Shown here in pieces: positions 8,410 to 14,032 of a stretch of 14,032 nucleotides of DNA (the stretch's first letter is position 1; every line of letters begins with the position of its first letter). The DNA is from Bacteroides sp. CAG:1076 (lineage in GTDB: Bacteria > Bacteroidota > Bacteroidia > Bacteroidales > Bacteroidaceae). Location of the stretch: the NCBI GenBank assembly GCA_000436795.1, contig HF993243.1, positions 3,137-17,168 on the forward strand, read 5' to 3'. The notes under the pieces are model-generated. The model ran no database searches, had not been told where the DNA came from, and saw only the letters and a program-made list of their open reading frames with translations. Made by a program: the position numbers and the translations under genes.

Positions 8410-8441
8410 CAAAGTTACGTTTTTTCACCGGAACGGACAAA
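8410..8441 (-). promoter_or_regulatory. Bacteroides-type promoter for trmB-mrp
   Basis: On the minus strand a -33 box TTTG (8438-8441) is followed after 20 nt by a perfect -7 box TAACTTTG (8410-8417). Transcription should begin near 8403, leaving a leader of about 22 nt before trmB. The -33 box lies within the T tract of the terminator ending the upstream DUF975 transcript, so the two signals overlap. Confidence 0.78.
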
Positions 8442-8518
8442 AAAAGAATCACCATAGAAAACAGCGGACAGACAGAGGTTTGTCTTCCTCTGCCTGTCCG
8501 CAATATACTATAGTGATT
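8439..8518 (-). terminator. long two-part hairpin terminator after the DUF975 gene
   Basis: An outer 11-bp stem (8447-8457 with 8508-8518) and an inner 15-bp stem (8464-8478 with 8487-8501) are in the same register, separated by a symmetric 6 x 6 internal loop, with an 8-nt apical loop. Each stem has one position that is a mismatch on the plus strand but a G-U pair in minus-strand RNA. Seven U residues (8445-8439) follow. It sits 7 nt past the DUF975 stop codon. Confidence 0.92.
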
Positions 8519-8524
8519 TATAAA

Positions 8525-9145
8525 TCAATTATTATTCTCTTCTTCGCTTACACATCTATCGCTTAATTCAGCCTTCAGATCTTCATAGAAAGCAGCACGA
8601 GCCGTATTCATGTAAGGTTGTAAGAACAGCAATCCGATACCCAAAGTCAATATAGATAAAATCATCCAGCCGATAAAGCTCAAATCGAGCAAGAATAATT
8701 TCATCTTATAGCCGTTCATCATACGCATGCTTTTTTCGATAGCCGCATTGTATCTCAATTCAGGCTCATCCTTTAATATAAAAGGAGTCAAAGCGTATGA
8801 ATACGATTTGACAATACCCGGAATAATCAACAGGCAGGTCCACAGAATCGTATAGACAGCAACTAAAATCAACGTTCCCCAGACTCTTCCAAAATCCTTG
8901 AAACCATCGAACAGTTTTCCTATATCAATAGGTTTCCCTTCACGGAACAAGTCGAGAAACAATATTGCAAATCCATACGCAAGCGGATACGCTACGATAA
9001 TGGCAAGTACACTTCCTGCAACAGGAATGGAACTAACACCTCCTGCTATCAGCAGATAAACCAATGTAGCAAGCGCAGCCATCATCCAGTTACCCGACAA
9101 TGTCGTACGCGAAGCAGCTCTTAACTCTGAGTTTAGTTTTAACAT
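8525..9145 (-). CDS. DUF975 family integral membrane protein
   Basis: This 206-residue protein has about four to five hydrophobic segments (roughly 20-36, 42-66, 92-112, 150-176) and a charged, asparagine-rich C-terminal tail. The opening ELRAASRTTLSGNW (7-20), the IPGIVKSYSYALTPFIL segment at 108-124 and the SFIGWMILSILTLGIGLL...PYMNTARAAFYEDL region at 156-190 are characteristic of DUF975 (PF06161). No biochemical function is established for this family. The gene begins 45 nt after ilvE with no convincing promoter between them, so it is probably the second cistron of an ilvE transcript, and a strong terminator follows it. Nothing in the sequence links it functionally to branched-chain amino acids. 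Confidence 0.85.
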   Translation of the reverse strand: MLKLNSELRAASRTTLSGNWMMAALATLVYLLIAGGVSSIPVAGSVLAIIVAYPLAYGFAILFLDLFREGKPIDIGKLFDGFKDFGRVWGTLILVAVYTILWTCLLIIPGIVKSYSYALTPFILKDEPELRYNAAIEKSMRMMNGYKMKLFLLDLSFIGWMILSILTLGIGLLFLQPYMNTARAAFYEDLKAELSDRCVSEEENNN

Positions 9146-9190
9146 AGTATTAAAATTTAAGGTTGATTATTTATTGTTTATCAGTAATAA

Positions 9191-10210
9191 TTATTCTACA
9201 ATCATTACCCATCCGTACGGATCAGCCTCGTCACCATACTGGATTGCACGCAGTTTGTTATACAGTTTCTCGCTGACAGGTCCTGGCTTGCCGTCTTTTG
9301 CAATGACATACGACTTGTGGTTTTCCAGATCGTCGATGCGTTCTATCGGACTGATAACGGCTGCCGTTCCACATGCACCAGCTTCTTCGAATGTAGAAAG
9401 CTCTTCTTCCGGAATAGGACGACGTTCTACCTTCATACCCATATCCTCAGCAAGTTGCATCAAGCTGCGGTTTGTAATGGACGGAAGGATAGAAGTTGAC
9501 AATGGTGTAACGTAAGTATTATCTTTGATACCAAAGAAATTGGCAGCACCACACTCGTCAATATATTTCTTTTCCTTAGCATCCAGATAAAATTCGCTGG
9601 CATACCCTGCATCGTGCGCCATCTTGTTGGCACGAAGACTGGCGGCATAGTTACCACCCACCTTGAAAGTACCGGTTCCCAGCGGAGCAGCACGGTCAAA
9701 TTCACGGATAATAACATACGGATTAGTAGCAAATCCACCTTTAAAATAAGGACCTACCGGAGTAACGAAAATCACAAACAGATATTCGCTTGCCGGATGA
9801 ACACCCACTTGTGCACCTGTACCAATCAGCAACGGACGAATATAGAGAGAGGCTCCGCTTTCGTAAGGAGGAATGAAACGTTCGTTTGCCTTTACAACCA
9901 TACGTACTGCCTCACAGAATTTCTCGGTCGACAGTTCAGGCATCAGGATACCTCTACAAGTACTTTGCAGACGTTCTGCATTGGCCTGCGGACGGAATAC
10001 ACGAATCTTGCCGTCTTTTCCACGATAAGCCTTCAATCCTTCGAAAGCTTCCTGTCCGTAGTGCAGACAAGTTGCAGCCATGTGAATATTCAAAGTTTCT
10101 TCTGAACAAAGTTCCAGTTCACCCCATTTTCCGTCACGATAGTAGCAACGTACATTGTAATCTGTCTTCATGTAACCAAAAGACAGCTTAGACCAATCAA
10201 TTTCTTTCAT
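9191..10210 (-). CDS. ilvE: branched-chain amino acid aminotransferase
   Basis: This 339-residue PLP-dependent fold-type IV aminotransferase interconverts leucine, isoleucine and valine with their 2-oxo acids, using glutamate/2-oxoglutarate as partner, in the cytoplasm. The early signature YGQEAFEGLKAYR is at 51-63. The catalytic lysine is K183 in GTFKVGGNYAASL (180-191), which would form the Schiff base with PLP. The conserved acidic loop DECGAANFFG is at 218-227, and the GACGTAAVISPI phosphate-side motif at 278-289. Layout and length match the group that includes the eukaryotic BCATs rather than the shorter E. coli IlvE. No other ilv or leu gene is in the window. A -7 box TACTTTTG lies 45 nt upstream of the ATG. 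The DUF975 gene follows in the same direction. Confidence 0.95.
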   Translation of the reverse strand: MKEIDWSKLSFGYMKTDYNVRCYYRDGKWGELELCSEETLNIHMAATCLHYGQEAFEGLKAYRGKDGKIRVFRPQANAERLQSTCRGILMPELSTEKFCEAVRMVVKANERFIPPYESGASLYIRPLLIGTGAQVGVHPASEYLFVIFVTPVGPYFKGGFATNPYVIIREFDRAAPLGTGTFKVGGNYAASLRANKMAHDAGYASEFYLDAKEKKYIDECGAANFFGIKDNTYVTPLSTSILPSITNRSLMQLAEDMGMKVERRPIPEEELSTFEEAGACGTAAVISPIERIDDLENHKSYVIAKDGKPGPVSEKLYNKLRAIQYGDEADPYGWVMIVE

Positions 10211-10254
10211 TTTAATATAATGTTTATGTTTTACATTCCTTATAAGTGTTCAAG

Positions 10255-10285
10255 CAAAAGTAAGGCTTATATTTGCAAAATCCAA
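10255..10285 (-). promoter_or_regulatory. probable promoter for ilvE
   Basis: A perfect -7 box TACTTTTG lies at 10255-10262 on the minus strand. The best upstream partner is TTGG (10282-10285) at 19 nt, one base off the TTTG -33 consensus. A TATAAG / CTTATA inverted repeat (10241-10246 and 10266-10271) brackets the -7 box and could be an operator, though six-base arms in AT-rich DNA are weak evidence. The start would be near 10248, giving a leader of about 38 nt. Confidence 0.6.
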
Positions 10286-10286
10286 C

Positions 10287-10505
10287 TTAATCACTGCTTT
10301 TTTCCATAGTATTGCCTTCATCAAGCATCTTTTTGATTTCGACATCAGCCTTATACAACTTCTCGCGACAATATTTTATCAGCTTTTGAGCTTCTTTCAA
10401 ATTGTCGCCCAGTTCATCAATATCGAGTTCATTGCTTTCAATTCGTACTACGATAGCCTCCAGACGCTTCATAGCCTCGGTATAAGTTTCCTTTTTCGCT
10501 GCCAT
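10287..10505 (-). CDS. xseB: exodeoxyribonuclease VII small subunit
   Basis: This 72-residue helical protein matches the XseB family over nearly its full length. The conserved elements are TYTEAMKRLEAIVVRIES (8-25), LDIDELGDNLKEAQKLIKYCREKL (27-50) and VEIKKML (54-60). Several copies bind the C-terminal coiled-coil region of each XseA subunit to form exonuclease VII, which degrades single-stranded DNA from both ends to short oligonucleotides. The start codon is only 2 nt after the xseA stop, so the two are translationally coupled, which suits their tight complex. No terminator was seen between its stop and the ilvE promoter, so some read-through into ilvE is possible. Confidence 0.93.
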   Translation of the reverse strand: MAAKKETYTEAMKRLEAIVVRIESNELDIDELGDNLKEAQKLIKYCREKLYKADVEIKKMLDEGNTMEKSSD

Positions 10506-10507
10506 AA

Positions 10508-11806
10508 TTATATCACTTTACTCTTGAATTCTCCTTTTGATACCCGGGTAGTTACTTCATCTCCCGGACGAAGCTGAGCCACATCCGTCACAGCTTTTCC
10601 ATTCTTTAAGGTAATACTATATCCCTTTTTCAGTAATAATTCGGGGGAAGAAGCCTTTACCTGCTGCTCCAGCATTGCCAGACGGTGCTTCTCCCGTTGC
10701 ATAACCGACTCCAACGCCACAGCTATCCGGCGGTCTACCTGCAAACGGTACTCTTCTTTCAACAAACGGGTCTGCCATCCCATCTGCAATTGCTTCGTCA
10801 ATCGCTCCTGACGGAAACGTTCATGCTGCAAGCGCATCTGCACCCGTACCGGAATACGTGAAACCCATTGTTCAAACTGTTCCTTCCGGCGAAGGAACAA
10901 GGCCGGAAGTTCCTGATAAAAAAACTGAGTATATTCTTCCAGACGCTCTGCTGTCTGCCTCATATGGTCTATCAAAAACTCGGCAACTGCCGTCGGGGTT
11001 TTAACTCGCGTATGAGCTATCATATCGAGCACCGTATCATCACGCTCATGTCCGATACCCGTTATTATGGGTAAAGGAAACTGGGCACAATTGGTTGCAA
11101 GCTCGTAAGTATCGAAGCCCGACAAATCGGACGTAGCACCACCACCTCGGATTATTACAACCACATCCCAACGTTCACGTTCTGCATTGATTTTTTCCAG
11201 CGCACGGATAATGGAACTTTCCACACGGTCGCCTTGCATAACAGCCGGAAATAAACGAGGATAAAAAACAAAGCCATAAGAATTATTTTCCAACTGATTG
11301 CAGAAATCGCCATAACCGGCTGCCGTAGCCGAAGAAATGACTGCTATGCGTTGCGTCAATTCCGGCAACTCCAGCTCCTTATTCAGTGTCAAAACGCCTT
11401 CTTCATCAAGCCGCTTCAATATTTCTTTCCGGCGAAGTGCCATATCGCCCAGCGTATAAGTAGGATCTATATCAGTAACAGTCAACGAATAGCCATACAA
11501 TTCATGGAAATCGACACTCACCTTTACCAATACTTTGATACCCGAAACAAATGCCTGTCCCGTTTCCCGTTCAAAATACGCCTTCAGCGAATAATATACA
11601 TTACTCCAGATAATTCCCCTTGCCTTGGCAACCAGCATATTGCTTTTTGCATCCTTCTGTACAAACTCCAGATAACAATGTCCCGAATAATTGGCACGTA
11701 CATCACTAAGCTCAGCTTGTACCCAATACGTATCGGGCAGGCACGTACGAATACTTTTGCGCACCAGAGAATTCAGCTCCAGCAAAGATAAAGAAGAATG
11801 TTCCAT
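10508..11806 (-). CDS. xseA: exodeoxyribonuclease VII large subunit
   Basis: This 432-residue catalytic subunit of exonuclease VII has an N-terminal OB-fold DNA-binding domain (about 17-115, WVQAELSD...GHCYLEF). The catalytic domain (about 125-280) carries VISSATAAGYGDF at 157-168, IIRGGGATSDLSGFD at 218-232, GHERDDTVLD at 252-261 and TPTAVAEFLI at 270-279, the conserved positions thought to form the active site. A long charged helical region (about 285-390) that binds XseB follows, then a short C-terminal beta domain containing KKGYSI and the RPGDEV segment. The length is usual for the family. The role is single-strand DNA degradation in mismatch and damage repair. The gene is the first of the xseA-xseB pair and is divergent from the MATE gene. 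Confidence 0.95.
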   Translation of the reverse strand: MEHSSLSLLELNSLVRKSIRTCLPDTYWVQAELSDVRANYSGHCYLEFVQKDAKSNMLVAKARGIIWSNVYYSLKAYFERETGQAFVSGIKVLVKVSVDFHELYGYSLTVTDIDPTYTLGDMALRRKEILKRLDEEGVLTLNKELELPELTQRIAVISSATAAGYGDFCNQLENNSYGFVFYPRLFPAVMQGDRVESSIIRALEKINAERERWDVVVIIRGGGATSDLSGFDTYELATNCAQFPLPIITGIGHERDDTVLDMIAHTRVKTPTAVAEFLIDHMRQTAERLEEYTQFFYQELPALFLRRKEQFEQWVSRIPVRVQMRLQHERFRQERLTKQLQMGWQTRLLKEEYRLQVDRRIAVALESVMQREKHRLAMLEQQVKASSPELLLKKGYSITLKNGKAVTDVAQLRPGDEVTTRVSKGEFKSKVI

Positions 11807-11828
11807 AAATCTGAAAATTTCATTGATG

Positions 11829-11836
11829 CAAAGATA
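11829..11836 (-). promoter_or_regulatory. probable -7 box of the xseA promoter
   Basis: TATCTTTG on the minus strand fits the TAnnTTTG consensus perfectly and is identical to the DUF1573 -7 box. It lies 22 nt upstream of the xseA ATG. At the expected -33 distance (about 11857-11860) the minus strand reads TCCC, so there is no good -33 element. The promoter may be weak or depend on a regulator. Confidence 0.55.
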
Positions 11837-11846
11837 AAGAAAGTTT

Positions 11847-11861
11847 TTCCCTTATAGGGAA
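11847..11861. promoter_or_regulatory. palindrome between the divergent xseA and MATE promoters, possible operator
   Basis: TTCCCT (11847-11852) and AGGGAA (11856-11861) form a perfect inverted repeat around a 3-nt centre. It lies between the two divergent -7 boxes and overlaps the expected -33 positions of both (11845-11848 for the MATE gene, 11857-11860 for xseA). A protein bound here could affect both promoters. No regulator gene is adjacent, and a 6-bp palindrome can arise by chance. Confidence 0.4.
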
Positions 11862-11868
11862 TTTTAAG

Positions 11869-11876
11869 TACCTTTG
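11869..11876 (+). promoter_or_regulatory. probable -7 box of the MATE gene promoter
   Basis: TACCTTTG matches TAnnTTTG perfectly. With a 20-nt spacer the -33 position reads TTTT (11845-11848), one base from TTTG. Transcription would start near 11883, inside the small palindrome CGATT-TT-AATCG (11880-11891), leaving a leader of about 22 nt. The purine stretch AAAAAGAG (11893-11900) precedes the ATG. Confidence 0.6.
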
Positions 11877-11904
11877 CCTCGATTTTAATCGTAAAAAGAG
11901 TTTT

Positions 11905-13266
11905 ATGACACAAAAAGGAACTGCAACCGAACTGGGAAACCAGCCCATCGGCAAACTATTGATGCAATATGCCATTCCGGCTATTATCGCAATGACCGCA
12001 TCGTCACTTTATAACATGGTAGACAGTATCTTTATCGGACACGGAGTGGGTGCAATGGCCATTTCAGGTCTTGCCATAACCTTTCCTCTGATGAATCTGG
12101 CTGCCGCCTTCGGCTCACTGGTAGGTGTAGGAGCTTCCACACTGGTTTCAGTTAAACTGGGACAGAAAGACTACAATACCGCCCAACAAATCTTAGGCAA
12201 CGTTGTATCTCTGAACCTGATTATCGGTATCATATTCACCATTATCACACTGGCCTTCCTCGATCCTATTTTATATTTCTTCGGAGCCAGCGAAGCTACC
12301 CTGCCATATGCACGCGACTATATGGTCACAATTCTTTTAGGCAACGTCATTACCCACATGTATCTGGGGCTGAACTCCGTACTTCGTTCGGCAGGACATC
12401 CGCAAAAGGCTATGGTAGCGACAATACTTACGGTGGTCATCAATACCATACTCGACCCGATATTTATCTATGGATTCGGGATGGGAATACGTGGAGCTGC
12501 CGTAGCAACCATTCTGGCGCAGATCATTTCACTCTGCTGGCTGATTAAATTATTCTGCAACAAAGGTGAACTGCTTCATTTCCGCCGAGGTATTTACCGG
12601 CTGAAGAGAGTACTGGTAGAAAATATCATTGGAATAGGTCTGGCTCCTTTCTTTATGAACGTAGCATCGTGCATGATTGTCATCCTCATCAACAAGGGAT
12701 TGAAACTGTACGACGGCGACCTTGCCATCGGTGCTTTCGGAATAGTCAACCGAATCACTTTCCTGTTTGTTATGATCGTCATGGGACTGAACCAAGGTAT
12801 GCAGCCCATTGCCGGATATAATTTCGGCGCCCAGCAGTATCATCGTGTAAACCACGTCATGAAACTCACGGTCATTGCAGCCACAATCGTTACCTCTACC
12901 GGATTTCTGGTAGGTGAACTTATGCCGGAACTTGCCGTATCTGCCTTCACAACCGACCAGACACTGATAGACCTGTCGGCACGAGGACTGCGCATTACCG
13001 TGATGTTCTTCCCGATTATCGGCTTTCAGATGGTAACCTCCAACTTCTTCCAAAGTATCGGAATGGCTAAAAAAGCCATTATCCTTTCACTCAGCCGGCA
13101 AGTTCTGATATTGATTCCATGCCTGCTGATCCTTCCTTTGTTCTGGGGAGCAGCAGGAATATGGTTCAGCATGCCAATTTCCGATATAACGGCCAGCCTG
13201 ATAGCGGGTTTCATGCTGTACAATCAATTCAAACAATTCAAGCATAAAGCAGCAGAACTAAATTAA
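11905..13266 (+). CDS. MATE family efflux transporter
   Basis: This 453-residue inner-membrane protein has about twelve hydrophobic helices arranged as two six-helix halves, the length and layout of the multidrug and toxic compound extrusion family. The N-terminal signature is PIGKLLMQYAIPAIIAMTASSLYNMVDSIFIGHGVG (residues 15-50). The related internal motif of the second half includes GIGLAPFFMNVASCMIVILINKG near 247-269, and GLNQGMQPIAGYNFGA near 296-311 is also typical. It most resembles the MepA-like branch. MATE proteins export cationic drugs or metabolites in exchange for Na+ or H+; the substrate here cannot be inferred. The ATG at 11905 is the first good start after the promoter. A kinase-like gene follows 107 nt later in the same direction, probably from its own promoter. 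Confidence 0.95.
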   Translation: MTQKGTATELGNQPIGKLLMQYAIPAIIAMTASSLYNMVDSIFIGHGVGAMAISGLAITFPLMNLAAAFGSLVGVGASTLVSVKLGQKDYNTAQQILGNVVSLNLIIGIIFTIITLAFLDPILYFFGASEATLPYARDYMVTILLGNVITHMYLGLNSVLRSAGHPQKAMVATILTVVINTILDPIFIYGFGMGIRGAAVATILAQIISLCWLIKLFCNKGELLHFRRGIYRLKRVLVENIIGIGLAPFFMNVASCMIVILINKGLKLYDGDLAIGAFGIVNRITFLFVMIVMGLNQGMQPIAGYNFGAQQYHRVNHVMKLTVIAATIVTSTGFLVGELMPELAVSAFTTDQTLIDLSARGLRITVMFFPIIGFQMVTSNFFQSIGMAKKAIILSLSRQVLILIPCLLILPLFWGAAGIWFSMPISDITASLIAGFMLYNQFKQFKHKAAELN

Positions 13267-13281
13267 AAAATAACATTTTTT
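13265..13281 (+). terminator. possible weak terminator after the MATE gene
   Basis: An all-AT hairpin, AAAAAAT (13265-13271) and ATTTTTT (13275-13281) with loop AAC, begins at the stop codon. The second arm also serves as the U tract. With no GC pair in the stem it would terminate poorly, so read-through into the next gene is likely. Confidence 0.3.
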
Positions 13282-13338
13282 TCTGCAGGACTTGATATGT
13301 TTCTTGCCACGAGATGGTAGAATATTTAAAATTTTAAT

Positions 13339-13346
13339 TATATTTG
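13339..13346 (+). promoter_or_regulatory. probable -7 box for the cytidylate kinase-like gene
   Basis: TATATTTG matches TAnnTTTG, 27 nt before the chosen ATG. A perfect 12-bp AT palindrome (TTAAAATTTTAA, 13326-13337) lies just upstream. No TTTG is present at the expected -33 spacing, so confidence is moderate. The surroundings are very AT-rich, and such a box can occur by chance. Confidence 0.5.
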
Positions 13347-13373
13347 CCTCACTTAATCCTAATTCACTTGATT

Positions 13374-14006
13374 ATGAATGATCACTATATAATCAATCTT
13401 GGGCGTCAGCTGGGCAGTGGCGGAAAAGAAATCGGCGAGAAACTGGCCAAAGACTTAGGTATAGCTTTTTACGATAAAGAGCTGATAAATCTGGCTTCCA
13501 AAGAAAGTGGACTTTGCAAAGAGTTTTTTGAAAAAGCAGACGAAAAGGCTTCTCAAAGCATATTAGGAGGATTATTTGGAACACGCTTTCCTTTTGTGAC
13601 CGAAGGTGCCTATCCTTATAATTCATATTTGAGCAATGATTCATTGTTCAAGATTCAGAGTGACGTGATACGTCACCTGGCAGAACAGAAGTCATGCCTG
13701 TTTGTCGGTCGCTGTGCCGACTACATTTTACGCGATTTTCCGCGATGTGCAAATATCTTTGTATCTGCTTCTCCCGAAGCGCGCATTGAAAGACTGATGA
13801 AACTGCATAACATCAGTGCAGAAAAAGCAGAAGAACTGATGGAGAAAGCTGACAAGAAACGTTCTTCGTACTATAACTATTACAGTTACAAGACATGGGG
13901 AGCAGCTGCAACCTATCACCTCTGCATCGATTCTTCGGTTTTAGGCATTGACGGAACTGTTGAATTCATCAAACAATTCGTAAAGCTGAAATTACAGCTT
14001 CCTTAA
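13374..14006 (+). CDS. cytidylate kinase-like family protein
   Basis: This 210-residue cytoplasmic P-loop protein belongs to the cytidylate kinase-like family (PF13189). The nucleotide-binding loop GRQLGSGGKEIGEKLA is at 10-25, followed by the FYDKELI segment (32-38) where nucleoside kinases bind substrate. A second core strand LFVGRCADYILRDF lies at 109-122 and FVSASPEARIERL at 129-141. A lid-like segment with D160, R163 and YYNYYSYKTWG at 166-176 follows, then the YHLCIDSS strand. The family is distant from true Cmk, and its real substrate is not established. I chose the ATG at 13374 rather than the in-frame TTG at 13344, because the TTG overlaps the -7 box and MNDHYIINLGRQ is the usual N-terminus. 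Association with the MATE gene may be only positional. Confidence 0.87.
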   Translation: MNDHYIINLGRQLGSGGKEIGEKLAKDLGIAFYDKELINLASKESGLCKEFFEKADEKASQSILGGLFGTRFPFVTEGAYPYNSYLSNDSLFKIQSDVIRHLAEQKSCLFVGRCADYILRDFPRCANIFVSASPEARIERLMKLHNISAEKAEELMEKADKKRSSYYNYYSYKTWGAAATYHLCIDSSVLGIDGTVEFIKQFVKLKLQLP

Positions 14007-14012
14007 TTTTTT
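13983..14012 (+). terminator. possible terminator overlapping the end of the kinase-like gene
   Basis: AAGCTG (13983-13988) and CAGCTT (13995-14000) form a 6-bp stem with a 6-nt loop inside the last codons. Six T residues (14007-14012) follow the stop codon. The gap of 6 nt between stem and T run is longer than ideal, so this is a modest candidate. Confidence 0.35.
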
Positions 14013-14032
14013 CACAAACATTGATTCATTAA

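Noticed and set aside
10241..10271. A TATAAG / CTTATA inverted repeat around the ilvE -7 box as a firm operator
   Set aside because: Six-base arms 19 nt apart in AT-rich DNA are expected by chance. I mention it only within the promoter entry.
12550..13053. A 167-codon minus-strand frame inside the MATE gene
   Set aside because: It is antisense to a well-supported transporter. Its histidine- and aspartate-rich composition is what the complement of transmembrane codons gives.
13344..13373. An upstream in-frame TTG start for the kinase-like gene, adding ten residues
   Set aside because: The TTG is part of the predicted -7 box TATATTTG and precedes the expected transcription start. The family N-terminus begins at the ATG at 13374.
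1..14032. A hidden defence system, mobile element, tRNA or riboswitch
   Set aside because: Both strands were read for transposase, integrase, nuclease or toxin motifs, for tRNA-like cloverleaf sequence and for long structured leaders. None was found beyond the genes and hairpins listed.

Overview
The window looks like ordinary chromosomal core sequence from a member of the Bacteroidales (Bacteroides, Parabacteroides or a close relative). Several things point there: promoter -7 boxes of the form TAnnTTTG, most start codons with little or no Shine-Dalgarno sequence, a DUF1573 periplasmic protein, a giant alpha-2-macroglobulin-like protein, a TrmB with the [11 protein letters not shown] signature, and an Mrp ATPase without the usual CxxC. 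I cannot fix the species from the sequence alone.

Layout. Eight genes lie on the minus strand and two on the plus strand, meeting at a divergent promoter region at about 11807-11904. Reading leftward from there, the minus-strand units are xseA-xseB (exonuclease VII), ilvE followed by a DUF975 membrane protein, trmB-mrp (tRNA m7G methyltransferase and a P-loop Fe-S carrier-type ATPase), a 1893-residue alpha-2-macroglobulin-family protein, and a DUF1573 protein at the left edge that stops early. Reading rightward are a MATE-family efflux transporter and a cytidylate kinase-like protein.

Transcription signals. Three strong hairpin terminators follow the DUF975, mrp and macroglobulin genes. In all three, the arm mismatches seen on the plus strand become G-U pairs in minus-strand RNA, so the terminators act on leftward transcripts. 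Bacteroides-type promoters can be placed before DUF1573, trmB, ilvE, xseA, the MATE gene and the kinase-like gene. The -33 box of the trmB promoter sits in the T tract of the preceding terminator. The largest non-coding stretch (6177-6503) holds the mrp terminator and an array of GCCCACGTTT-type motifs at exactly 22-bp spacing.

How the genes relate. These are mostly housekeeping functions: DNA repair nuclease, branched-chain amino acid metabolism, tRNA modification, Fe-S maturation, drug or metabolite export and envelope proteins. I see no mobile element, CRISPR array, defence cassette or RNA gene, and no evidence of a new multi-gene system. The points most worth a second look are the 22-bp repeat array, the macroglobulin without its thioester motif, the cysteine-poor Mrp, the early stop in the DUF1573 gene, and the palindrome between the xseA and MATE promoters.
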